This document shows positions 6,817-14,366 of a DNA stretch of 17,393 bases, in pieces. The stretch comes from UBA7398 sp947491605. GTDB taxonomy: Bacteria > Actinomycetota > Actinomycetes > Nanopelagicales > Nanopelagicaceae. The stretch is from assembly GCA_947491605.1 (NCBI GenBank), contig CANLJW010000021.1:1-17393 (forward strand), written 5' to 3'. Both the position numbers and the translations under genes were made by a program. A model generated the notes under the pieces. It ran no database searches. It was not told the origin of the DNA and worked only from the letters and a program-made list of their open reading frames with translations. Numbering within the stretch: position 1 is the first letter of the stretch; each line of letters begins with the position of its first letter.

Positions 6817-8642
6817 AACTTCCGCTGCGCTTTCTTGCCATCAATTAATTTAGCACGAGCTTCTTGAATTGATTTCTTATCAGAAACTTCAGGAATACCA
6901 ACTTCCCAGAATGCGCCACCTTCAGTCCAAGTAGTTGGTGCCGTATTAATAACAATTACTTCAACTTCTTTGGAGTTAGCAGTATCTAGTAATTTCTTAG
7001 TAAGTTCTAAAACTGAAGTAACTCGATGGGTATTAGCTCCCATAGATTTTGCATGAGCAACAAAATCGACCCTGGCGGCGGACTCATTTTCAGTAATCAT
7101 AGTTCTAAATGAAGCTGCGCCCTTACCGGTCTGTAATCTAGAAATCACAGCAAAGCCACCGTTATCACAGAGTATTAAAGTCAATGGATATCCATGGAGT
7201 ACAGCGCTGTAAATATCTGAGTTAAGCATCATGTAAGAACCATCGCCGGTCATTGCAATCACACGGCCGGTTTTCTTCATATCTTTCTGCGCGATAGCTG
7301 CGCCAAATGCACCGCTAATTTCATATCCCATACATGAAAAACCATATTCGCAATCAAATGAGGCAACTGATTTGGATAGCCAATTGTTATTTAATTCGCC
7401 AGGTAAACCTCCGGCTGCGGTTAATACATAATCTTCAGGGCGAGCAATTTCATTAGCCGCAATTACAACTTGGGCGTATGTTGGTAATTCAGATTTCAAT
7501 TTCTCACGGCTAGTACGCAACACCACGCTGCTATTTTTTAGCGTTTTAGCTCGAGCGATCCAATCAGCTCTATTAGTTGGCTTAACTTGGGTTCTTAACT
7601 CTGAAATTGTGGCTAGTGCGTCACCAACTACAGCGCTGGCGCGACGTTTTGTTGCATCAAAGCGGGCGGCATTTATAGCGACGATATCTTTATCTCCAAA
7701 TAAGGTCCAAGAACCAGTTGTGAAATCTTGTAACCGGGTTCCTATTGCAATGATTAAATCGGACTCACTTACCAATTCGTTAACTGAATCTGAGCCAGTA
7801 ACACCTAGTGGGCCAACAAGTAGGGGATTACTCCAAGGGAGCGAAGATTTTCCCGCCATAGTTTCAACTACTGGAATCTGTTGTTCTTTGGCAAAAGCCG
7901 CTAATTCTTTTTCGGCGAGCGAGTAGTGAACTCCACCGCCTGCAACCAGGATTGGTCGCTTGGCGTTATTTATCAGCGCAACGCACTTATTGAGTTCATT
8001 TAAATCAGGGCGAGGTCTTGGGATTTCATGAATAGTTTCGTTAAAGAATTCTGCCGGATAATCAAATGCTGTTGCTTGCACATCTTGTGGCAACGCAAAA
8101 AAAGTTGGACCGCAACTAGCTGGATCTAACATCGTCATTAACGCTTGCGGTAACGCCGTTAAAATTTGTGAAGGGTTAGTGATCCGATCCCAGAATCTAA
8201 CGACGGGTCTAAATGCGTCGTTAACCGTTGTTGATGGTTCACCAAAATGTTCGACTTGTTGCAGAACTGGGTCTGGATTTCTACTTTGAAATGTATCGCC
8301 AACCAAAATTAACATCGGTAATCGATTTGCTAACGCAGTTCCGGCTGCAGTAACGACATTTAACGCACCTGGCCCGATTGAAGTTGTTACCACCATGCAC
8401 TGTTGGCGGCGCATTGCCTTGGCATAAGCAACCGCAGCTAAACCCATGCCTTCTTCACTTTGGCCGCGGAAAGTTTTCATCTCATTTTGTGAATCAAAGA
8501 GCGCATCACCAAGGCTGAGCGCATTGCCATGGCCAAAAATTGCAAATGTTCCAGCAAAGTAAGGTTTAACTTCACCATCAATAATTATTTTCTGCGCCGT
8601 CAACCAGCGAACTATGGCTTGCGATGTCGTCATCAAAGTCAT
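6813..8642 (-). CDS. iolD: 3D-(3,5/4)-trihydroxycyclohexane-1,2-dione acylhydrolase
   Basis: A 609-residue thiamine-diphosphate enzyme that opens the inositol-derived diketone ring to 5-deoxy-glucuronate (EC 3.7.1.22). It has the three-domain layout of the acetolactate-synthase superfamily. The N-terminal pyrimidine-binding part has GNALSLGDAL and the catalytic Glu in RGQSEEGMGLAAVAYA (about residue 63). The C-terminal diphosphate motif has GDGS at 466-469 and the partner Asn at 494 in CDNGG. AGGLPGELNN and DCEYGFSCMGYEI are typical IolD stretches. I start it at ATG 8642, which overlaps the iolB stop as ATGA, with AGGTGA upstream. A longer frame begins at 8690, inside iolB. The length is slightly below B. 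subtilis IolD (about 637). It is the last gene of the leftward iolCBD operon. Confidence 0.95.
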   Translation of the reverse strand: MTLMTTSQAIVRWLTAQKIIIDGEVKPYFAGTFAIFGHGNALSLGDALFDSQNEMKTFRGQSEEGMGLAAVAYAKAMRRQQCMVVTTSIGPGALNVVTAAGTALANRLPMLILVGDTFQSRNPDPVLQQVEHFGEPSTTVNDAFRPVVRFWDRITNPSQILTALPQALMTMLDPASCGPTFFALPQDVQATAFDYPAEFFNETIHEIPRPRPDLNELNKCVALINNAKRPILVAGGGVHYSLAEKELAAFAKEQQIPVVETMAGKSSLPWSNPLLVGPLGVTGSDSVNELVSESDLIIAIGTRLQDFTTGSWTLFGDKDIVAINAARFDATKRRASAVVGDALATISELRTQVKPTNRADWIARAKTLKNSSVVLRTSREKLKSELPTYAQVVIAANEIARPEDYVLTAAGGLPGELNNNWLSKSVASFDCEYGFSCMGYEISGAFGAAIAQKDMKKTGRVIAMTGDGSYMMLNSDIYSAVLHGYPLTLILCDNGGFAVISRLQTGKGAASFRTMITENESAARVDFVAHAKSMGANTHRVTSVLELTKKLLDTANSKEVEVIVINTAPTTWTEGGAFWEVGIPEVSDKKSIQEARAKLIDGKKAQRKF

Positions 8643-9517
8643 TGCTTCACCTGCCAGGGAGCTCGGGGATCGGGAATTTGGTTCTTCCAACTATCTCTAA
8701 GCCAAGCATGGTTGGGATCGTCGCAAAAATCCATAGTGCGCTTTCGACTCGGACCTGCGAGAACATTTAAGTAGTACATCGGATAACCCGGCATCGCAGC
8801 GCAAGGTCCGTGGTAACCCCGGGGAACTAAGTAAATATCGCCATCATGAATTGTGACGGTGTCATCAAAGAATTCAGGATCTTCCGGCGCAGAATAAGTT
8901 CGATGAAGTCCGAAACCTTCGCTTTCGCCATGGGCACTTGAAATCTTGCCGATTCTGAAATAATAAATTTCTTCATTTTCAACTTCGCAACCTTTGATGC
9001 CATCGTGGCGATGTGGCGGAAAGCTCGATACATTGCCATCTGGAGTAATAACTTCAACCGCCATCAATTTTTCTGCATCTGGAAATAGATCTGGATGCAT
9101 AAAGGGGCGAACTTCACGGGTAGCTATGCCTGCTCCACGAATTTCCACTTTACTAATTTTCGCCACATATCGACTTGGGAAATTCGATTTAACTGAAGCG
9201 GTTGCAATTGCAACTTCTCCAGCAGTATCTGTACTTATCTCAACTTTTTCATTAGATGCTACATAAACCCAATCACTTGCACCAACAAAAACTCCAGATC
9301 GCCCAATTAATAAATATTCATTCTCGGAAGTGGAAACTTTAAAATTTTGCAGGCTTAATGGAATCAAAGCCGCTTCAATATCTCCAGAAAAGTATCGAGA
9401 AATATCGGTTTTCCCAGCCGGAATGCTTATTACTTGTAATCCGGAATATTGCCACCCAGCCATTTCTGGAGTTATCGATTTAACGCCAGAGCTAAATGGG
9501 AAGAAGCGTTGGCTCAC
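8639..9517 (-). CDS. iolB: 5-deoxy-glucuronate isomerase
   Basis: A 292-residue bicupin that converts 5-deoxy-glucuronate to 5-dehydro-2-deoxy-gluconate (EC 5.3.1.30), between IolD and IolC in the pathway. The metal-binding cupin residues are visible in FPPHRHD (166-172), the following Glu pair in ENEEIYYFRI (180-189) and His236 in VPRGYHGPCA. GFGLHRTYS and MYYLNVLAGP are family signatures. Length matches B. subtilis IolB (about 270). The start is GTG at 9517, which overlaps the iolC stop as GTGA. The end overlaps iolD by 4 nt, so the middle gene is translationally coupled on both sides. Confidence 0.96.
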   Translation of the reverse strand: MSQRFFPFSSGVKSITPEMAGWQYSGLQVISIPAGKTDISRYFSGDIEAALIPLSLQNFKVSTSENEYLLIGRSGVFVGASDWVYVASNEKVEISTDTAGEVAIATASVKSNFPSRYVAKISKVEIRGAGIATREVRPFMHPDLFPDAEKLMAVEVITPDGNVSSFPPHRHDGIKGCEVENEEIYYFRIGKISSAHGESEGFGLHRTYSAPEDPEFFDDTVTIHDGDIYLVPRGYHGPCAAMPGYPMYYLNVLAGPSRKRTMDFCDDPNHAWLRDSWKNQIPDPRAPWQVKQ

Positions 9518-10455
9518 TTTGAACGCTCCATCAATTCGCGAACTTGAACTTCAGTGGGCATTGCATCACTGCACATTAATTGGGAAGCAACATAAGCTCC
9601 AGCGCCATTTGCAAAGGAAACTGAATCTTCTGGACTCCAGCCAGATAACAAACCGTGAACCACGCCTGCTCCAAATGCATCGCCGGCACCTAAGCCACAT
9701 TTAGTTTTTATACGTAACCCTGGAATTGCAGTGGCGCTATTTCCATAGGCTACCAATACGCCTGTAGCGCCGCCCTTAACAATTGCTAACTTAGGTCCCA
9801 TCGAAAGTAATGCAGCAGCAAACTCCGCAGCGCTAGAGTTTTTCGGTAAGCCAGTTGCAACCGCGCACTCTTCCAAGTTTCCAATCGCAACTGTTGCATA
9901 TTTAACCGCAGCTGAAATTTCTTTATGAGCAGACTCTGGAGAGCCCCAAAACGAAGGTCGGTAATCCAGGTCAAAGATAACTTCACCATTTCTGGATTTA
10001 AGTAGCTCAATTACGGTATTTGAAAGCGGCGCTTGCGAAAGCGTGGATCCAGTAAACCAAAAATACTTGGCAGCTTTAACTGCTGATATTAATGATGCTG
10101 AGGTTTCAATTTTAGTATCTGGCGCGCTGCTATCGCGATAAAAAATAAATTCTGGGCTATCTGGATCTTTAATTCCCGCAACCACAATCGGGGTTTTGCC
10201 ATTAGGAGTTTTAATTACAAATTCTGTTGAGACGCTGAATTTCTTCAATTCACCAATTGCAAATTCGCCGAGCGCATCACTTGCTACTCCAGTAATTACC
10301 GCTGTTTTATGGCCGTATCGAGCGGTTCCAATCGCAACATTTGTAGGGCTGCCACCGACAGATTTCTGAAATGTTTGCGGATCAGATAAGCCGTGACCTT
10401 CTTCCTGACCATATAAATCAACACTAATTCTGCCAATGGTGAGGAGGTCTAACAT
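9514..10455 (-). CDS. iolC: 5-dehydro-2-deoxygluconokinase (PfkB family)
   Basis: A 313-residue ribokinase/PfkB-fold kinase that phosphorylates 5-dehydro-2-deoxygluconate before aldol cleavage (EC 2.7.1.92). The N-terminal substrate-binding signature SVGGSPTNVAIGTARYG is at 32-48. The C-terminal PfkB signature GLGAGDAFGAGVVHGLLSGW is at 254-273, with Asp259 as catalytic base. SPEFIFYRDSSAPD is typical of IolC. It is the first gene of the leftward operon. The ATG is at 10455 with no ribosome-binding site but a TAGAAT box 6 nt upstream, so the message is probably leaderless. No fused IolC-IolJ aldolase domain is present, so the aldolase must be elsewhere. Confidence 0.95.
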   Translation of the reverse strand: MLDLLTIGRISVDLYGQEEGHGLSDPQTFQKSVGGSPTNVAIGTARYGHKTAVITGVASDALGEFAIGELKKFSVSTEFVIKTPNGKTPIVVAGIKDPDSPEFIFYRDSSAPDTKIETSASLISAVKAAKYFWFTGSTLSQAPLSNTVIELLKSRNGEVIFDLDYRPSFWGSPESAHKEISAAVKYATVAIGNLEECAVATGLPKNSSAAEFAAALLSMGPKLAIVKGGATGVLVAYGNSATAIPGLRIKTKCGLGAGDAFGAGVVHGLLSGWSPEDSVSFANGAGAYVASQLMCSDAMPTEVQVRELMERSK

Positions 10456-10461
10456 GTGTGG

Positions 10462-10467
10462 ATTCTA
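10462..10467 (-). promoter_or_regulatory. Leaderless promoter -10 box of iolCBD
   Basis: Read on the minus strand, TAGAAT is followed by CCACAC and then the iolC ATG, a 6-nt gap with no Shine-Dalgarno. The -35 position at 17-bp spacing (10485-10490, TATCTT) coincides with the left arm of the central dyad. Confidence 0.65.
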
Positions 10468-10483
10468 CATATATGCGCGGAGC

Positions 10484-10513
10484 AAAGATATCCCGAGCGC
10501 TCCGATTATCTTT
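10484..10513. promoter_or_regulatory. Nested dyad, candidate shared iol operator
   Basis: Symmetric about 10498/10499: outer arms AAAGATA (10484-10490) and TATCTTT (10507-10513), and a perfect inner palindrome GAGCGCTC (10495-10502), with 4-nt spacers on each side. GAGCGCTC with a central CG is the kind of core bound by LacI-family repressors such as CelR of Thermobifida. The dyad edges fall on the expected -35 positions of both divergent promoters, so one bound regulator could control both operons. No regulator gene lies in the window. Confidence 0.5.
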
Positions 10514-10534
10514 CTGAACCAGATTTTGCTTGAC

Positions 10535-10540
10535 TATATA
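10535..10540 (+). promoter_or_regulatory. -10 box of the ROK kinase-iolE operon
   Basis: TATATA lies 7 nt before the ATG at 10548, giving a leaderless or near-leaderless transcript. A GGAG directly abuts that ATG, too close to serve it and about 18 nt from the next ATG (10566). The -35 position (10512-10517, TTCTGA) is weak and touches the right arm of the dyad. Confidence 0.45.
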
Positions 10541-10547
10541 CATGGAG

Positions 10548-11312
10548 ATGCATTCAACCAGCGTGATGACTCTCGCCATAGATTGCGGCGGGTTATTTAT
10601 CAAAGGCTCGGTACTAGATAGCGCTGGCACTTTGCATGCGCAGCCAGTAGCTGTGCCAACTCCATATCCACTTTCACCCACACATTTAATCCAAACTATT
10701 GATGACATTTCAAAAGGTTTACCGAATTTTGATCGCCTAACTGTAGGAATGCCCGGCATGTTGCGACATGGCGTTGTTGTTCACACACCTCACTATATAA
10801 ATGCAAAAGGTCCACGCACTCGTATTGAGCCAGAGTTAGAAAAGCAATGGAAAGGCTTTGACATCCAACGAGCATTTGCGGAACATTTCAAAAAGCCTGC
10901 AATCGTTTTAAACGATGCTGAAGTGCATGGCGCTGGCGTTATCAATGGTTCTGGTTTAGAAGTTGTAATTACGCTCGGAACTGGACTTGGTTTTTCAATG
11001 TTTGATGGCGGAAAACTTGCACCGCACTTTGAAATGTCGATGGCGCCAGTACGTAGAAATACGACTTATGACACGTGGGTTGGCGAGACTGAACTTAGGC
11101 GCCTTGGCGATTTATTCTGGTCTCGCCGAATTCGCCTAATGGTTGAAGACCTACGGAAAGTTTTTCATTGGGATCGTCTTTATATTGGCGGCGGTAATTC
11201 ACGTCGTATTCGCACTGAAGTTCTGCAAGTTTTAGGCGATGACGTAGTGATAGTTTCTAATACCGCCGGAATTTTAGGTGGTGTTAAAGCCTGGTCATTG
11301 GAGCAAATTTAA
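10548..11312 (+). CDS. ROK-family sugar kinase-like protein
   Basis: About 254 residues, resembling the actinobacterial polyphosphate-glucokinase branch of the ROK family. The N-terminal phosphate motif is LAIDCGGLFIKGS (9-21). LNDAEVHGAGV (121-131) carries the catalytic Asp123, GTGLGFSMFDGG (144-155) is the second phosphate loop, and LYIGGGNSRRI lies near the end. The usual ROK sugar-binding E-x-G-H motif is replaced by FEMSM (Glu162 kept, Gly-His absent), and no zinc-binding cysteines follow, so the substrate may not be glucose. It directly abuts iolE (stop 11310-11312, ATG 11313), which points to inositol metabolism. The start is uncertain: ATG 10548 fits the -10 box, ATG 10566 gives the shortest family-like N-terminus, and TTG 10530 is less likely. 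Confidence 0.8.
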   Translation: MHSTSVMTLAIDCGGLFIKGSVLDSAGTLHAQPVAVPTPYPLSPTHLIQTIDDISKGLPNFDRLTVGMPGMLRHGVVVHTPHYINAKGPRTRIEPELEKQWKGFDIQRAFAEHFKKPAIVLNDAEVHGAGVINGSGLEVVITLGTGLGFSMFDGGKLAPHFEMSMAPVRRNTTYDTWVGETELRRLGDLFWSRRIRLMVEDLRKVFHWDRLYIGGGNSRRIRTEVLQVLGDDVVIVSNTAGILGGVKAWSLEQI

Positions 11313-12191
11313 ATGGACTTAAATAAACAATTAGCTGGCGCCCCAATTTCATGGGGCGTTTGCGAAGCAAACGGTTGGGGTTATCAAATTGAAGCCGACC
11401 GAGTATTAAGTGAAATGCGCGAATGTGGAATTACCGCAACTGAGTTAGGCCCGGATGGTTACCTGCCGCAAGATGCAAAAGAGTTAGCAAGAGTTTTAGA
11501 TGGACATGGTTTAGATTTATGTGGCGCTTTCGTGCCAATTGTTCTGCATAAAAAAGATCGCTTGAAAGCGTCCTATGAAAGAGCGCGCCGCCAAGCAGAA
11601 GTCTTAGCCGAGCTCAACGCTGGTAATTTTGTATTGGCTACGCCAGCTGAAGATGGCGATTACGACTCTCGAGATCCGATGGATGCCGAAGCGAAGGCAG
11701 TATTTTCGGAGTCGCTACCAATGATCACTGAGATTGCCAAAGAATTTGGTTTGCAAATGGTGTTACATCCACATGCTGGCACAATGTTTGAAACTCCCAA
11801 TGATTTAGATTTCTTGCTAAATGAAACTGATATCAACTTATGTCTTGATACTGGACACATTGTGGTTGGTGGCGGCAAGCCTTTAGATATTGCTAAACGT
11901 GCAGGTTCACGAGTAAAACATGTTCATCTAAAAGATTGCGATGCAGTCGCCGCCGCGCGGATTCAAAATCGAACTTCTACATATTCGACTGAGGTAAAAA
12001 ATGGCATGTACAAGCCGCTTGGCAAGGGCGATGCTCAAATTTCTGAAGTAATTCGCTTTCTTGATGGTATTAATTACGAAGGCAAACTAGTATTAGAACA
12101 AGATGTAATGCTCGATCAAGCTCCAGCAGTTGGAGCCGGTCCAATTTCAGCAGTTAGAGAAAGTATTGAATTTCTAAAATCTATACTTTGA
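11313..12191 (+). CDS. iolE: myo-Inosose-2 dehydratase
   Basis: A 292-residue TIM-barrel enzyme that removes water from 2-keto-myo-inositol to give the trihydroxycyclohexanedione used by IolD (EC 4.2.1.44). Family motifs are ISWGVCEANGWG (12-23), the opening active-site strand TELGPDGYLP (43-52), LHPHAGTMFETP (151-162), LCLDTGHIVVGGG (177-189), HVHLKD (203-208), PLGKGD (235-240) and LEQD (261-264). Metal ligands are expected among these Glu, Asp and His residues. It starts immediately after the ROK kinase stop, with GGAGC about 9 nt upstream of the ATG. It is separated from the leftward iolCBD operon only by the kinase and the shared promoter region. It ends convergently, 60 nt from the beta-propeller gene. 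Confidence 0.93.
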   Translation: MDLNKQLAGAPISWGVCEANGWGYQIEADRVLSEMRECGITATELGPDGYLPQDAKELARVLDGHGLDLCGAFVPIVLHKKDRLKASYERARRQAEVLAELNAGNFVLATPAEDGDYDSRDPMDAEAKAVFSESLPMITEIAKEFGLQMVLHPHAGTMFETPNDLDFLLNETDINLCLDTGHIVVGGGKPLDIAKRAGSRVKHVHLKDCDAVAAARIQNRTSTYSTEVKNGMYKPLGKGDAQISEVIRFLDGINYEGKLVLEQDVMLDQAPAVGAGPISAVRESIEFLKSIL

Positions 12192-12251
12192 TTTTTTAGA
12201 GGTGCGAGACCGATTTATGCAGTGATAAAGAATTCAAATTTCCTAAAGTAA

Positions 12252-13103
12252 TTAATTGCAGGCTTTGAACTTCAATAACTCAGTGCCATTTAGATCAAAA
12301 CCATCATCAGGTGCAACGTATAGGAATAAATCATCGTTTTCGCTTGTGAGTGCAAATGGATTTCGGGTCAGTACATGACCCGCTTTGCTAAAGAATTGAA
12401 TTGGTGTTTCATAATTAATTCGTCGGTTAGTAAAGTCAACTATGGCCATCCCGCCCAATTCATAATCGCCTAACCCATTTGACTGCGGCAAGTTGGCGAT
12501 TCCACCGCAAATCACGTGACCGTTACCAGCGAACTGAGAATCTTGATAGTCAATAAAACTACTTGGATTTTTCCAACGATCGAGTTCTTTACCATCGGAG
12601 CTCCAAGCATAAAACTCGCGAGATCCCCAATTTCCACCATATACGGAACCGGTCTCTGAGTTACTTAACGCCCACCCAATCGAATCCTTTACTTGAAACC
12701 TTTCGGTAACCTGAAAATTTTTTGCATCAATAGTTAAGATCATGCTCTTACCTTTTGGTCTATATTCTCCGACCGGCACCCAAACATTTGTGCCATCGAA
12801 ATCTATTCCGCCAGGATGATACATATCGCCAGAACCTATGGTTATATCTTTTAGTAGTTTCCCAGCGTGATCGGTTACAAAGATATGACCAATACCGCGC
12901 CCAGGGGTCGATAGCGTCGGATCAAAGACGTTTAGGGGTTTTTCTAAAACTTCGACCGATGAAAGGAAAATGTAATCGCCAACAAAGGCTAAACCTTGGG
13001 GGTGATGAGTCGGGAAAGCAAGAGGAATTCGCTCTACTAGCTCCCAACGGGTATGTCGATTTTGACGCCCTACAAGTTCATTAAGGGTTAGCGCGGATTT
13101 CAT
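12252..13103 (-). CDS. Uncharacterised beta-propeller-like protein (DUF6454-like)
   Basis: A 283-residue protein with repeated strand-turn units and many Gly-Asp-Trp-Val elements (HHPQGLAFVGDYIFLSS, HPGGIDFDGTNVWVPVGEY, SIGWALSNSETGSVYGGNWG, DDLFLYVAPDDG), suggesting a beta-propeller. It reminds me of DUF6454, but I cannot verify this. No signal peptide or membrane segment is visible, so it appears cytoplasmic unless exported by another route. The ATG at 13103 has no Shine-Dalgarno; a TAGGCT box (13118-13113) lies 9 nt upstream, giving a very short leader. It diverges from the ABC-transporter operon and may share its regulation. A lactonase or phytase-like phosphatase role is conceivable for the fold, but no catalytic set can be named. 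Confidence 0.72.
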   Translation of the reverse strand: MKSALTLNELVGRQNRHTRWELVERIPLAFPTHHPQGLAFVGDYIFLSSVEVLEKPLNVFDPTLSTPGRGIGHIFVTDHAGKLLKDITIGSGDMYHPGGIDFDGTNVWVPVGEYRPKGKSMILTIDAKNFQVTERFQVKDSIGWALSNSETGSVYGGNWGSREFYAWSSDGKELDRWKNPSSFIDYQDSQFAGNGHVICGGIANLPQSNGLGDYELGGMAIVDFTNRRINYETPIQFFSKAGHVLTRNPFALTSENDDLFLYVAPDDGFDLNGTELLKFKACN

Positions 13104-13112
13104 GCGGAATTG

Positions 13113-13118
13113 AGCCTA
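13113..13118 (-). promoter_or_regulatory. -10 box of the beta-propeller gene
   Basis: TAGGCT on the minus strand, identical to the argG -10 box, 9 nt before the ATG at 13103. It lies 5 bp from the -35 of the divergent transporter promoter, so the two promoters are back to back. Confidence 0.4.
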
Positions 13119-13123
13119 ACTCC

Positions 13124-13151
13124 TTGACGATGCCTGACGTACTGATAGTTT
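13124..13151 (+). promoter_or_regulatory. Promoter of the ABC transporter operon
   Basis: TTGACG (13124-13129), a 16-bp spacer and TAGTTT (13146-13151) form the best -35/-10 pair in the window. It implies a leader of roughly 60 nt before the GTG at 13219. Two TGACG pentamers, one in the -35 box and one in the spacer (13135-13139), could be a regulator site. No convincing actinobacterial PHO box was found. Confidence 0.5.
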
Positions 13152-13218
13152 ACATCCTACCTGTTCGAAGGAAATCGACATCCGGTCTATTCCTTATTAC
13201 TTGGAGGAGGCACTTTTA

Positions 13219-14361
13219 GTGCGTAAAAATAAACTCGTATCAATACTTGCAGTAGCTGGTTTAGCAGTCGCCACTCTTGGCTTCACTGCATCCACAAGCC
13301 ACGCTGCAGTATTTCAAGTTCGTTTGTATGTATCTGGAGATACTAACGTTGAAAGAATGTGGCTTACGGAATTAATTCCCGCATTTGAAAAAGCAAACCC
13401 AAATTACAACGTTGACGTATCCTCTTTTGATCTTCATGGAAAAAATGATGCGCTTACACTCGCGAAAATAATAGCAGCGTCAAAATTAAAAAGAGATGCA
13501 GGCTTTGATGTTATTGAAGCTGGATTTGTTCAGGAGCTTGGATTAAAAGGCTATTTAACGATTCCTACAAGTTCTCGAATGCCAAATATCAATAACGTTC
13601 CTGCTTCGTTATTAGCAATGAGCAAGGGTGGAATTCCTTATCGAGCCTCAACAGTACTTTTGGCTTATAATTCACAAGTTGTTACAACTCCACCAAAGAC
13701 TCTTGATGACCTTATTGCTTGGATTAAAGCGAACCCAGGCCGTTTCACATATAACGTGCCATCAGGTGGCGGTAGCGGGTATTCATTTGCACAGACCGTT
13801 GTCGATAAGTACCTTACCGATGCAGAAATCGCAACATTGGTAACTGAAGTTAATAAGCCGCTACAAGCTAAGTGGAAGCAAGGATTTGATTTACTCAAGT
13901 CGCTAAACCCTTACACATACGGCAAAAATGGAACCTACCCATCAAACAACGCTGCAACTCTTTCGTTGGTTTCTAACGGATCAGTCGATATGGCAACAGT
14001 TTGGTCAGATCAGTTCCTTAGCGGTCTAAAAGCTGGAACCATTCCAAGTTATTGGAAGGTTGCTCAAGTAAGTGACCGATCGCTCACAGGTGGACCAGCA
14101 ATTTTGGGAATTCCGAAGGGAACTCGCCAAGGCGTTGCGGCCCAACGTTTCGTGAACTGGTTGCTTTCACCAGCAGCACAGAACATCATCGTGGGTGGCA
14201 CTCTAAACGGCTATCCAGTTGTTCCAGTGTCGATGTTGAGCACTGCTAACCAAGGTAAGTTTGCGGTTGGCACAGATGTCTCAAAACTACGCTCGAGCTA
14301 TTTGTCTAGCAATAATACTGATTTCAAAAATCAGTGGGCGCTTGAAGTTCCTGGTAAGTAA
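13219..14361 (+). CDS. ABC transporter extracellular solute-binding protein
   Basis: A 380-residue binding protein with a Sec signal peptide (basic MRKNK, then a hydrophobic core to about residue 22) and likely cleavage near SHA-A at 29/30. The mature part begins VFQVRLYVSGDTNVERMW and contains family-1-like elements: ELIPAFEKANPNYNV, GGIPYRASTVLLAYNS, PPKTLDDLIAWIKANPG, and near the end GIPKGTRQGVAAQRFVNWLL. These fit class II binding proteins of the polyamine/iron/glycerol-phosphate type. There is no lipobox cysteine, unusual for a Gram-positive binding protein. The GTG at 13219 is preferred over the TTG at 13201 because GGAGGAGG (13203-13210) sits 8 nt before it and the signal peptide then starts properly. 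It is the first gene of an operon with two permeases, an ATPase and a phosphodiesterase. Substrate is inferred to be a glycerophosphodiester. Confidence 0.88.
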   Translation: MRKNKLVSILAVAGLAVATLGFTASTSHAAVFQVRLYVSGDTNVERMWLTELIPAFEKANPNYNVDVSSFDLHGKNDALTLAKIIAASKLKRDAGFDVIEAGFVQELGLKGYLTIPTSSRMPNINNVPASLLAMSKGGIPYRASTVLLAYNSQVVTTPPKTLDDLIAWIKANPGRFTYNVPSGGGSGYSFAQTVVDKYLTDAEIATLVTEVNKPLQAKWKQGFDLLKSLNPYTYGKNGTYPSNNAATLSLVSNGSVDMATVWSDQFLSGLKAGTIPSYWKVAQVSDRSLTGGPAILGIPKGTRQGVAAQRFVNWLLSPAAQNIIVGGTLNGYPVVPVSMLSTANQGKFAVGTDVSKLRSSYLSSNNTDFKNQWALEVPGK

Positions 14362-14366
14362 ATAGA

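Noticed and set aside
8643..8690. N-terminal extension of IolD
   Set aside because: It lies wholly inside iolB; the ATG at 8642 makes the standard 4-nt ATGA overlap.
9330..9704. 124-codon plus-strand frame spanning the iolB/iolC junction
   Set aside because: Lies antisense to two well-supported genes, with no family resemblance.
10424..10759. Minus-strand frame crossing the divergent iol promoter region
   Set aside because: Would overlap iolC, the dyad and the ROK kinase; the kinase and iolC frames are strongly supported instead.
12192..12251. Terminator between convergent iolE and the beta-propeller gene
   Set aside because: There is a T6 tract at the start but no stable stem before it on either strand.
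13104..13218. PHO box upstream of the glycerophosphodiester-type importer
   Set aside because: GTTTAC and GTTCGA occur but are 15 nt apart instead of 11 and do not match the GTTCACC-like repeat.
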